Shown here piece after piece: positions 1-5,117 of a stretch of 10,214 bases of DNA. Numbering within the stretch: position 1 is the first letter of the stretch; each line of letters begins with the position of its first letter. Source of the DNA: an uncultured Phaeodactylibacter sp. (lineage in GTDB: Bacteria > Bacteroidota > Bacteroidia > Chitinophagales > Saprospiraceae); the NCBI GenBank assembly GCA_913062745.1, contig CAJXXJ010000081.1:1-10214 (forward strand), in the 5' to 3' direction. The notes under the pieces were generated by a model, which worked only from the letters and a program-made list of their open reading frames with translations, ran no database searches and was not told the DNA's origin. A program made the position numbers and the translations under genes.

Positions 1-126
1 CTTTTTATTGAACTCCTCCTCATTGATATCCCAGGTATTGATCACCCAGTAGGCTTGCATACCGATGATGCCGGCTATGGCCACTGCTCCCAGCAGCAGC
101 ACCCGGGTGATGATACTGTTTTTCAT
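1..126 (-). CDS. Sensor histidine kinase, N-terminus only (partial)
   Basis: On the minus strand an ATG at 126-124 opens a frame that runs off the left edge after 42 codons. It begins MKNSIITRVLLLGAVAIAGI and continues with GMQAYWVINTWDINEEEF. One membrane helix (about residues 6-24) is followed by a periplasmic start of the type IGxQxYWVxxTWDIxExEF. From memory this is the usual N-terminus of Bacteroidota two-component sensor histidine kinases, which carry a periplasmic region, a second membrane helix and then HisKA and HATPase domains. None of those later domains lies in the window, so the kinase call rests on the N-terminal signature alone. The gene is divergent from the DUF4271 gene and is separated from it by a 244-nt intergenic region containing an inverted repeat. 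Confidence 0.6.
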   Translation of the reverse strand, partial: MKNSIITRVLLLGAVAIAGIIGMQAYWVINTWDINEEEFNKK

Positions 127-217
127 AATTGTACTGTGCTTGCGGTATAAACACCGGTGCGGCATGGCGGAGTTGCTTCCGTTGAGCTGCCATCGATCAA
201 GGAATTTACGAATCAAT

Positions 218-242
218 CCGCAAGCATCGCCTGCGCTTGCGG
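218..242. repeat. Perfect 8-bp inverted repeat, kinase/DUF4271 intergenic region
   Basis: CCGCAAGC (218-225) and GCTTGCGG (235-242) are perfect reverse complements around a 9-nt loop. Another GCTTGCGG lies at 138-145, closer to the kinase start. The same two arms recur as a hairpin at 4166-4188. It could be an operator, an RNA hairpin in the kinase leader, or a dispersed repeat; the sequence alone does not decide. Confidence 0.5.
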
Positions 243-335
243 AATCATTAACAGCTATTTAACAAAAAGAGGGTGCAGTGATGGGGTTTACGGCCTTAGG
301 TCAGCCCCGCACTAGGTATTTTCCGGCAGAGGCGC

Positions 336-343
336 TACATTTG
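336..343 (+). promoter_or_regulatory. Putative -7 promoter element of the DUF4271 gene
   Basis: TACATTTG matches the Bacteroidota -7 consensus TAnnTTTG exactly. It lies 27 bases before the ATG at 371, so transcription would start about 20 bases upstream of that codon. No TTG is present at the usual 17-23 base spacing. The site sits inside the longer open frame that begins at 278, which argues for the start at 371. Confidence 0.4.
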
Positions 344-370
344 CAGGTACATCCATACCCTGCTTACCTC

Positions 371-1267
371 ATGCGAGTAGCTGTAGTAATCTTACTGTTG
401 ACCCTGTGGATGTCCGGAAGCCTTGCCGGGCAAAGCAACCCCTTCGACCTTGTGCCCCGCCTCAGTGCTGTAGGGCCGCAGGATACAGTAACGTACGAGG
501 AAAGCGGCAACCCTTTTGATATCGTCGCGCCTGATGAAGAAGCCGCTGCCGCTGCGCCTGTCTTGCCGGAAGCCGCGCCTGCGCCGGCTCCTCAGCGGGA
601 GGCAGTAGTGACCATCGACAGCTCGTTCCGGCGTATCATGTTTATCAGCCTGATTGTCAGCCTTCTTTTGCTTACAGTGCTCGTGACTTTATTCCGCGGG
701 CAGCTCAGCCGGGCCTACCGGGCATTCATCAACGATACGATGATGAATCAGCTGCAGCGGGAGCGCGAGAGTGGCGGAGGCATACCTTACTACCTGTTCT
801 ATTTTTATTTTATGCTCAATGCGGGCTTTTTCCTCTTCCTGCTCGCCCGTCAGAATGGGGTCGGCTACTCTTCCGGCCCGCTTACAGCGCTTTTGTATAC
901 TATTGCGGGTGTAGCCGCCTTCTTTTTGCTGAAGCACCTGCTGCTGAGTATCATCGGCGGAATATTTCCGGTGGCCAAGGAAGTCAGGCTCTACAACCTG
1001 ACTATCGTAGTGTTCAATGTGATCGTCGGCCTGCTGCTCACCCCGGTCAATCTGCTGTTTGCATTCGGCAGTGAAGCGCTGCAGCCAATTGTCCTTTACG
1101 GTACCCTCACCGGGCTTGCTGCCGTGTATGGCTTCCTGTTACTCAGGGGCCTGTTCCTTGCGAGCCGCTTTCTCTACTTTCACAAATTTCACTTTTTGTT
1201 GTATATTTGCACTGTCGAAATCGCACCTGTGCTTATACTGATTAAGCTGATAGCCAACGGGCTTTAA
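371..1267 (+). CDS. DUF4271 family integral membrane protein
   Basis: This 298-residue envelope protein belongs to DUF4271, a Bacteroidota family without a known biochemical role. The ATG at 371 is chosen because it starts a clean signal-like hydrophobic segment (residues 3-19) and lies just after a TAnnTTTG element. An in-frame ATG at 278 would add 31 residues of poor quality ahead of it. After the signal comes a low-complexity segment rich in Ala, Pro and Glu (about 53-77) with two NPFD motifs (23-26 and 47-50). About six membrane helices follow, near 89-108, 140-159, 171-192, 210-232, 240-263 and 275-295. The C-terminal stretch FLLYICTVEIAPVLILIKLI is the most family-like part. The next gene downstream is HemD on the same strand, a pairing I recall from other Bacteroidota. 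The family call is by recognition; no catalytic motif is visible. Confidence 0.78.
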   Translation: MRVAVVILLLTLWMSGSLAGQSNPFDLVPRLSAVGPQDTVTYEESGNPFDIVAPDEEAAAAAPVLPEAAPAPAPQREAVVTIDSSFRRIMFISLIVSLLLLTVLVTLFRGQLSRAYRAFINDTMMNQLQRERESGGGIPYYLFYFYFMLNAGFFLFLLARQNGVGYSSGPLTALLYTIAGVAAFFLLKHLLLSIIGGIFPVAKEVRLYNLTIVVFNVIVGLLLTPVNLLFAFGSEALQPIVLYGTLTGLAAVYGFLLLRGLFLASRFLYFHKFHFLLYICTVEIAPVLILIKLIANGL

Positions 1268-1269
1268 AG

Positions 1270-1315
1270 GCTGAATGCGGTAAGTCCGCTTCGGCAACTG
1301 CCGTATGCGTTCAGC
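1270..1315 (+). other. Extended imperfect hairpin between the DUF4271 gene and hemD
   Basis: GCTGA (1270-1274) pairs with TCAGC (1311-1315). ATGCGGTA (1275-1282) pairs with TGCCGTAT (1299-1306) using two G-T wobbles. CCG (1286-1288) pairs with CGG (1292-1294). The hairpin begins 3 bases after the DUF4271 stop codon. There is no T-run after it, so it is not a standard intrinsic terminator. It may stabilise the upstream mRNA end or attenuate read-through into hemD. Confidence 0.4.
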
Positions 1316-1455
1316 TAGAGTGCGGGTAAAGGCAATGTTTCGCACCCCACAGGCAGGAGGAGGAAGAGAAAGCGGTACGTTAGTCGCCTTTGCCCTCTTT
1401 TCTGTTTATACCCTCAACTTGCGGGCTTTGCCGATCAAAACCAAAAACTTGTTGA

Positions 1456-2238
1456 ATGGCTGCCAACGGTAAAGCTAAAGAAGAAAGTTACAAACCGGTC
1501 AAAACGATACTGGTCTCGCAACCGAAACCAGAACGCTCCCCTTATTATGAGCTGGAAAAGAAGTACGGGCTGCAGATAGACTGGCGCCCCTTCATCCATG
1601 TAGAGGGCGTGCCCGGAAAGGAATTCCGGAAGACTCGTATCAAGCCGGATGAGTTCTCTGCAATCATATTCACCAGCAAGAACGCTATAGAGCATTTTTT
1701 CCGCATTTGCGAAGAGATGCGCATCAAAATGCCGGATGACACGAAGTACTTCTGTACGACGGAGGCTTTCGCCAATTACCTGCAGAAGTTCATCGTCTAC
1801 CGCAAGCGCAAAGTGTTTTTCGGTACCCGGACTATTCAGGACCTGGAGCCGGCACTGAAGAAGAATAAGAAGGAGAAATTCCTGCTTCCCTGCTCCAACC
1901 TCGGCGCTAAGCGGGTCTGTGCCTTCCTCGATGAAATGGGCCTTGACTGGCAGGATGCGATGATGTACGAAACGGTAAGCAGTGATTTGTCAGATCTGAG
2001 CGACGTGACCTATGATGTACTCGTATTCTTCAGCCCGCTCGGCATCAAGTCGCTTTACGAAAACTTTCCGGACTTTGAGCAAAACGACACGCGCCTGGCC
2101 ATCTTCGGCAACTCTACAAGTAAGGAGGTGGAACAGAAAGGGTTGACGATCAATATCAAAGTGCCCAGTCAGGGCGTCACGTCCATGACGATGGCACTTG
2201 ATCAATACCTGCAGAAGTCCAATAAAAAGGCTGAGTAG
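1456..2238 (+). CDS. hemD: Uroporphyrinogen-III synthase (HemD)
   Basis: This 260-residue cytoplasmic enzyme would cyclise hydroxymethylbilane to uroporphyrinogen III with inversion of ring D, the branch-point step for haem, sirohaem and cobalamin. The sequence is very divergent in this family, so the call rests on a few landmarks. These are VKTILVSQPKPERSPYYELE (about 15-34) at the start of the first lobe, AIIFTSKNAIEHF (69-81), LLPCSNLGAKRV (143-154), the mirror motif VLVFFSPLGIKSL (188-200), and AIFGNSTSKEVEQKG (215-229). The length is typical. A lysine-rich N-terminus (MAANGKAKEE) precedes the core. The gene follows the DUF4271 gene by 188 bases. I see no clear promoter in that gap, so co-transcription is possible. 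No other haem gene is in the window. It ends at a strong shared terminator. Confidence 0.85.
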   Translation: MAANGKAKEESYKPVKTILVSQPKPERSPYYELEKKYGLQIDWRPFIHVEGVPGKEFRKTRIKPDEFSAIIFTSKNAIEHFFRICEEMRIKMPDDTKYFCTTEAFANYLQKFIVYRKRKVFFGTRTIQDLEPALKKNKKEKFLLPCSNLGAKRVCAFLDEMGLDWQDAMMYETVSSDLSDLSDVTYDVLVFFSPLGIKSLYENFPDFEQNDTRLAIFGNSTSKEVEQKGLTINIKVPSQGVTSMTMALDQYLQKSNKKAE

Positions 2239-2274
2239 AGCGCTCCGCTACGTTGAGCATCTGCAAAAATAAAT

Positions 2275-2308
2275 AATGCGGAAGTTGCCCCGGAGCAGCT
2301 TCCGCATT
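2275..2308. terminator. Bidirectional intrinsic terminator between hemD and the methyltransferase gene
   Basis: AATGCGGAAGTTGC (2275-2288) pairs with GCAGCTTCCGCATT (2295-2308), giving 14 base pairs with one T-G wobble and a 6-base loop. A T-rich run follows on the plus strand (TTTCTGTTTCTT). On the minus strand the hairpin is followed by TATTTATTTTTG. It lies in the 78-base gap between two convergent genes and so can end both transcripts. Confidence 0.85.
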
Positions 2309-2316
2309 TCTGTTTC

Positions 2317-2874
2317 TTAGTTGTTCTTTTCGCTGACCAGCACGAAAGCAGGAGGTACGTTCAGTGCTACAAAGTTGACGTCCACGTTGCCGAATATGGC
2401 AGCGTAGAGCTGCTTCATCACAAGGGAGTAATGGACTTGTATGTAAAGCCCGCCCGTTTTGAGGCATTTGTGCGCTTCGCTGACGATCATGTGGCCTACC
2501 TTTTTCGGAAGGGCGACGAAAGGGATAGCGGAAATGATGAAATCGATGTGGTCAAACCCGGCTTCGGCTACGTAGCGCTCCAGGTGCTCCGCAGAATCTT
2601 CAATGACTACGAGGCGGTCATCGTCGATCTTGCGCATCATTTCGCAAAAGCGGGAATTGACTTCAAAGGCGAGCAGCTTGGCGTCCGGGCGCATTTCCGC
2701 CAGGATGTGCTTGGTGATGACACCATCCCCTGCACCGAGTTCAACGATAAGTTCTGCCTCCTGAAAGTCGACATGCTTGATCAGGCCCCGGCAGAGATGT
2801 TTGGAACTACGGGTGATGGTGCCTACTGTCTGCAAATTGCGCAGGCCTTCCCGCAGGAATTCTATGTGTTTCAT
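2317..2874 (-). CDS. Class I SAM-dependent methyltransferase, PmtA/KsgA-like
   Basis: This 185-residue protein has a class I Rossmann-type methyltransferase fold. Motif I is VELGAGDG (44-51), the SAM-binding glycine loop. The acidic end of strand 2 is E71 in LLAFEVNS. VVIEDSAEHL (89-98) provides the acidic residue after strand 3. FIISAIPF (112-119) is the motif IV position. The IPF rather than NPPY signature, together with the small size, resembles the phospholipid N-methyltransferase group (COG3963) and its rRNA adenine dimethyltransferase relatives. The N-terminus (RNLQTVGTITRSSKHLCRGL) is also typical of that group. The substrate cannot be read from the sequence: phosphatidylethanolamine is possible, and so is a small molecule or RNA. 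It stands alone, convergent to hemD, with its own likely promoter. Confidence 0.75.
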   Translation of the reverse strand: MKHIEFLREGLRNLQTVGTITRSSKHLCRGLIKHVDFQEAELIVELGAGDGVITKHILAEMRPDAKLLAFEVNSRFCEMMRKIDDDRLVVIEDSAEHLERYVAEAGFDHIDFIISAIPFVALPKKVGHMIVSEAHKCLKTGGLYIQVHYSLVMKQLYAAIFGNVDVNFVALNVPPAFVLVSEKNN

Positions 2875-2913
2875 GAATGCGTTTTTATTAAAGTCGCTAA
2901 ATAGGGAGAATGG

Positions 2914-2942
2914 CTAAAATACAAGCTTTTTGCCAGACGCAA
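2914..2942 (-). promoter_or_regulatory. Putative promoter of the methyltransferase gene
   Basis: Read on the minus strand, TTG (2942-2940) is followed after 18 bases by TATTTTAG (2921-2914), one base off the Bacteroidota -7 consensus TAnnTTTG. It lies 39 bases upstream of the ATG at 2874. Confidence 0.4.
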
Positions 2943-3082
2943 TAACGGCAGCGCATCAGCGGGGTGTTAATCCGGCAAGGCTGCGGCCCCGGGATAAAGC
3001 AGGAGATGGACAAAATGCATGGGCGGCCGTTAGGGCTTCAGACATAAAACCCCTGACTGCGTGCCATGTTCTGCCCGCCTGA

Positions 3083-3856
3083 TTATTCAGCAGGAATCGT
3101 GTAGCCGAAGCGGCGGAAAATGGCCTGTGCTTCGGGAGCGGACAAAAAGTCGAAGAACTGACGGCTCGCTTCGGCATGTTGTTTTGCACCGTACGCGGTA
3201 ATGACCGCTCCCTGCGTAATGGGTTGATAGCTGCCGGCGGGCAGTTCTACCCAGCGGCCTTTGTCCTTCAGCTCAGGCGAAAGCACCACTGACTTGGCGG
3301 TGATGCCTACCTCTGCTGCGCGCGAAAGTATGTATTGATTAGTCTGGGCGATGCTCTCCCCGTATACCAGCTTGGGCTCCACCGCCTCAAGCATTCCGTA
3401 GTGTTGCAGGTAGTTGAGCGCCTGTACGCCGTAGGGGGCGTTCTTAGGGTTGGCCACCGCAATCTTTCGGATATTTTCACCGGCCATATAATCCGGCTTT
3501 GGCTGCAGGGGTACTCCGTTCATAGTCCAGGCTACGAGTGCGCCCAGGGCGTACACCTTAATGTTTCCGACGGCAGCGCTGTCGCGCAGCAAGGCCTCCG
3601 GGTATTTCATATTGGCGGAGATCAGCAGGTCATAGGGGGCGCCTTCCAAAATCTGAGCAGTAAGCTTGCCGGAGGAGCTTATGGTGGCCTCTACCTTGAT
3701 ACCTGTTTGCTGCCGGAACTCTTCTGCGAGGGCCTGCATGGCAAACTGTACGTTGGCAGCGGTGGCTACCTTAAGGGTGGTGGGCGTATCCTCCTTTGGC
3801 GCGCAGGCGGCGATGCTTAGCAGCAGGGCTAGCAGCCCGGTGAATGGCAGTCTCAT
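3083..3856 (-). CDS. modA: Molybdate ABC transporter substrate-binding lipoprotein (ModA)
   Basis: This 257-residue protein would capture molybdate or tungstate outside the inner membrane and hand it to a ModBC permease. A lipoprotein signal is visible: a hydrophobic stretch (5-15) and a lipobox IAAC with the lipidated Cys at 18. The two-lobe ModA pattern follows: VATAANVQFAMQALAEEF (30-47), SSSGKLTAQILEGAPYDLLI (60-79), IAVANPKNAPYGVQA (132-146), VYGESIAQTNQYI (164-176) and VGITAKSVV (183-191). The expected oxyanion contacts are around N35 and S60-S62. The AAN form and Tyr142 fit the Azotobacter ModA2-like type better than the E. coli AAS type (from memory). No modB, modC or molybdopterin gene is in the window, so this ModA is an orphan here. 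It has its own -7 element 23 bases before the ATG. Confidence 0.85.
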   Translation of the reverse strand: MRLPFTGLLALLLSIAACAPKEDTPTTLKVATAANVQFAMQALAEEFRQQTGIKVEATISSSGKLTAQILEGAPYDLLISANMKYPEALLRDSAAVGNIKVYALGALVAWTMNGVPLQPKPDYMAGENIRKIAVANPKNAPYGVQALNYLQHYGMLEAVEPKLVYGESIAQTNQYILSRAAEVGITAKSVVLSPELKDKGRWVELPAGSYQPITQGAVITAYGAKQHAEASRQFFDFLSAPEAQAIFRRFGYTIPAE

Positions 3857-3878
3857 CTTGGTGTTTGCTTATTGGGTT

Positions 3879-3886
3879 CAAAGGTA
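3879..3886 (-). promoter_or_regulatory. Putative -7 element of modA
   Basis: On the minus strand TACCTTTG matches TAnnTTTG exactly, 22 bases before the modA start codon. No TTG is found at the expected upstream spacing, so the promoter may need an activator. The near arm of an inverted repeat (3894-3900) lies just upstream, within the -7/-33 spacer. Confidence 0.5.
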
Positions 3887-3893
3887 GGGAATT

Positions 3894-3960
3894 AGTTGGT
3901 GCCCTGCGGCTTACTAAAGTGCAGCCCCGGACGGTGCCGAGGCTGCCCCAAAAACCAACT
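3894..3960. repeat. Inverted repeat with nested hairpin, upstream of modA
   Basis: AGTTGGT (3894-3900) and ACCAACT (3954-3960) are perfect complements. Inside, GCAGCC (3921-3926) pairs with GGCTGC (3941-3946), and CGG (3928-3930) pairs with CCG (3937-3939) around a 6-base loop. The outer arm overlaps the modA promoter spacer. It may be an operator or a cruciform-like site. It is not a tRNA, because no T-loop motif is present. Confidence 0.45.
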
Positions 3961-4115
3961 TCAAAAGGGGGGCTTTTTACTCCCGCCTGAATGCAACCCT
4001 TACCCGTGCGGCAGGAAATAGTATGCCGGCGAGGCCGTAGTGGGCGTCATCAGAGTTTTCGGGAGTGTTTGTCGTTCTTATCGTATAGGGTAGGCGCCCC
4101 GGGAGCGAAACAGCC

Positions 4116-4188
4116 TCCGCTAAAGCAAGCGGAAGTAGCTTCCCAACAAAGCGCTACCTGTCACGGCTTGCGGGACATATCCGCAAGC
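4116..4188. repeat. Three consecutive perfect hairpins
   Basis: Hairpin 1 is TCCGCT (4116-4121) with AGCGGA (4128-4133). Hairpin 2 is GTAGC (4135-4139) with GCTAC (4153-4157). Hairpin 3 is GCTTGCGG (4166-4173) with CCGCAAGC (4181-4188), around a 7-base loop. Hairpin 3 has the same stem as the repeat at 218-242 with the arms in swapped order. The spacing of stems suggests a folded RNA or a small palindromic repeat cluster. I do not recognise a known family. Confidence 0.45.
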
Positions 4189-4326
4189 GCGAATCAAATG
4201 ATTATTGAATAAACCGGGGGGGTAATTGTAATGCTTGTGTGTAGATAGCTGCGTTGTCAGGCTCAAGGCCAAAAAAATAGGGTGGTATAAGTATGCGGGG
4301 GGAGTCTGCTCTATCAATAATTTGGG

Positions 4327-4357
4327 TAAAGGTAGGAAAATTTCGTGCGAATTTCAA
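4327..4357 (-). promoter_or_regulatory. Bacteroidota-type promoter with no gene behind it
   Basis: On the minus strand TTG (4357-4355) is followed by exactly 20 bases and TACCTTTA (4334-4327), one base from TAnnTTTG. This is one of the two most complete promoters in the window. It starts 6 bases after the DUF3109 stop codon and points into the gene-free stretch, about 470 bases from the modA start. Confidence 0.5.
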
Positions 4358-4362
4358 CAATT

Positions 4363-4962
4363 TCAAGCTTGCCCTTCTCCCTTGCAATGGCCCAGGTCTT
4401 CTGCAGCAGCTTCAAGCTGCTCGTAGAATGCCTCGCCGTACTTTCGGATCAGAGCGGTTTTGACAAAGCGGAAAACCGGCAGCTGTTGTTCTTTGCCCAG
4501 GGTGCAGGCTGCAGAGCAGATATCCCAGCGGTCGTAATTGAGCGCCTCCATGCCGGTTGCCTCGTGCCGGCTTGCCCGTACCGGGTATAAATGGCAGGAG
4601 ACAGGCTTGGGGAAATCAGTGGCACCGGCACGGTGGGCCGCTTCTATGCCGCATTTGGCAACGCCTTTTTCATCAACAATCATATAAACGCAGGCACCAT
4701 CCGGCAGAAGGCTCGTACCGTATTCTTCATTCTCCTCATAGTAGGTATACGCGCCTTCCGACTCGATGACCTCCCGGCCTTCGGGGCGCAGGAACGGCTT
4801 CACCTCATCGTAAATCCGGTCCAGGGTCTGAAGCTCTTCCTCCAGCAAAGGCGCGCCAAAGTCGCCTTCCCAGCAACAGGCGCCCTTACAAGCCGACAAG
4901 TTGCACAGGAATTGCTGCTGCAGCACGTCGTCGCTTATCAATATGTTTCCGATCATCAACAT
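4363..4962 (-). CDS. DUF3109 family cysteine-rich protein
   Basis: This 199-residue protein of unknown function is recognised as DUF3109 along its full length. It begins with an IGNILIS segment (4-10), then FLCNLSACKGACCWEGDFGA (18-37), then GACVYMIVD (89-97) and AKCGIEAA (102-109). These are followed by PVSCHLYPVR (120-129), NYDRWDICSAAC (142-153), and a C-terminal FVKTALIRKYGEAFYEQLEA helix. Ten cysteines are present (20, 25, 29, 30, 91, 104, 123, 149, 153, 193). The C-x4-C-x3-CC cluster plus the later Cys resembles metal- or Fe-S-cluster-binding YkgJ-like proteins; binding itself is inference. There is no signal peptide, so it is cytoplasmic. The ATG at 4962 is used, though Met3 (4956) is nearly as good a start. 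It is divergent from the gene at 5118. Confidence 0.85.
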   Translation of the reverse strand: MLMIGNILISDDVLQQQFLCNLSACKGACCWEGDFGAPLLEEELQTLDRIYDEVKPFLRPEGREVIESEGAYTYYEENEEYGTSLLPDGACVYMIVDEKGVAKCGIEAAHRAGATDFPKPVSCHLYPVRASRHEATGMEALNYDRWDICSAACTLGKEQQLPVFRFVKTALIRKYGEAFYEQLEAAAEDLGHCKGEGQA

Positions 4963-5024
4963 CTTAAGTCAACCCCATTTTTTTGAAAGGCGAAAATAAG
5001 GCCTTCCGCCCGACTTTGGCCGTC

Positions 5025-5076
5025 GGCTAGCCGCTAATTTTTTGCAGTCAGGCTGTTTGTGGCTTAGCGGATAGCC
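5025..5076. repeat. 13-nt inverted repeat between divergent genes
   Basis: GGCTAGCCGCTAA (5025-5037) and TTAGCGGATAGCC (5064-5076) are complementary at 12 of 13 positions around a 26-base loop. A second short hairpin, CCGAC (5010-5014) with GTCGG (5022-5026), abuts the left arm. The repeat lies between the divergent DUF3109 gene and the gene at 5118, and ends 41 bases before the latter's start. An operator or cruciform shared by both genes is the simplest reading. Confidence 0.5.
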
Positions 5077-5117
5077 CAAAAATTGTAATTTAGCGATGAA
5101 CCATATAAGTCTACAAC

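Larger units (their letters stand above)
3857..4362. other. 506-base stretch without a convincing gene
   Basis: This gap lies between modA and the DUF3109 gene, both on the minus strand. Short open frames exist on both strands (for example 3991-4212 plus and 4120-4317 minus), but they have no family resemblance and a composition that reads like chance. The stretch holds a minus-strand promoter at its right end (4327-4357), three consecutive perfect hairpins (4116-4188), runs of seven G (4215-4221) and six G (4296-4301), and the modA-proximal inverted repeat. A minus-strand transcript from the promoter would cover the whole stretch and read toward modA. Confidence 0.5.

Noticed and set aside
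65..262. 65-codon plus-strand frame at the left edge
   Set aside because: It overlaps the histidine kinase N-terminus on the other strand, which has a recognisable protein signature, and then runs through an inverted repeat.
278..370. Longer N-terminus for the DUF4271 protein from the ATG at 278
   Set aside because: The extra 31 residues precede a clear signal-like segment that starts at the Met encoded at 371, and a TAnnTTTG promoter element sits inside the extension.
2431..2904. 157-codon plus-strand frame opposite the methyltransferase gene
   Set aside because: It is the antisense shadow of a gene with clear SAM-binding motifs and shows no motif itself.
3894..3960. tRNA-like element: 7-bp terminal stem like an acceptor arm
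   Set aside because: On neither strand is there a GTTCRA T-loop, a D-loop or a proper anticodon arm, and the length of 67 is short.
3945..3978. GCCCC...GGGGC followed by TTTTT as a plus-strand terminator
   Set aside because: No plus-strand gene lies upstream, the loop is 19 bases, and the stem competes with the stronger nested hairpin.
3857..4100. Known riboswitch (molybdenum cofactor, TPP or cobalamin) ahead of modA
   Set aside because: No recognised consensus segments, and the structured element lies upstream of the modA -7 element, so it would not be in the mRNA from that promoter.
3991..4317. Short open frames on both strands in the modA/DUF3109 gap
   Set aside because: They have no family resemblance, no hydrophobic or domain pattern and random-looking composition.
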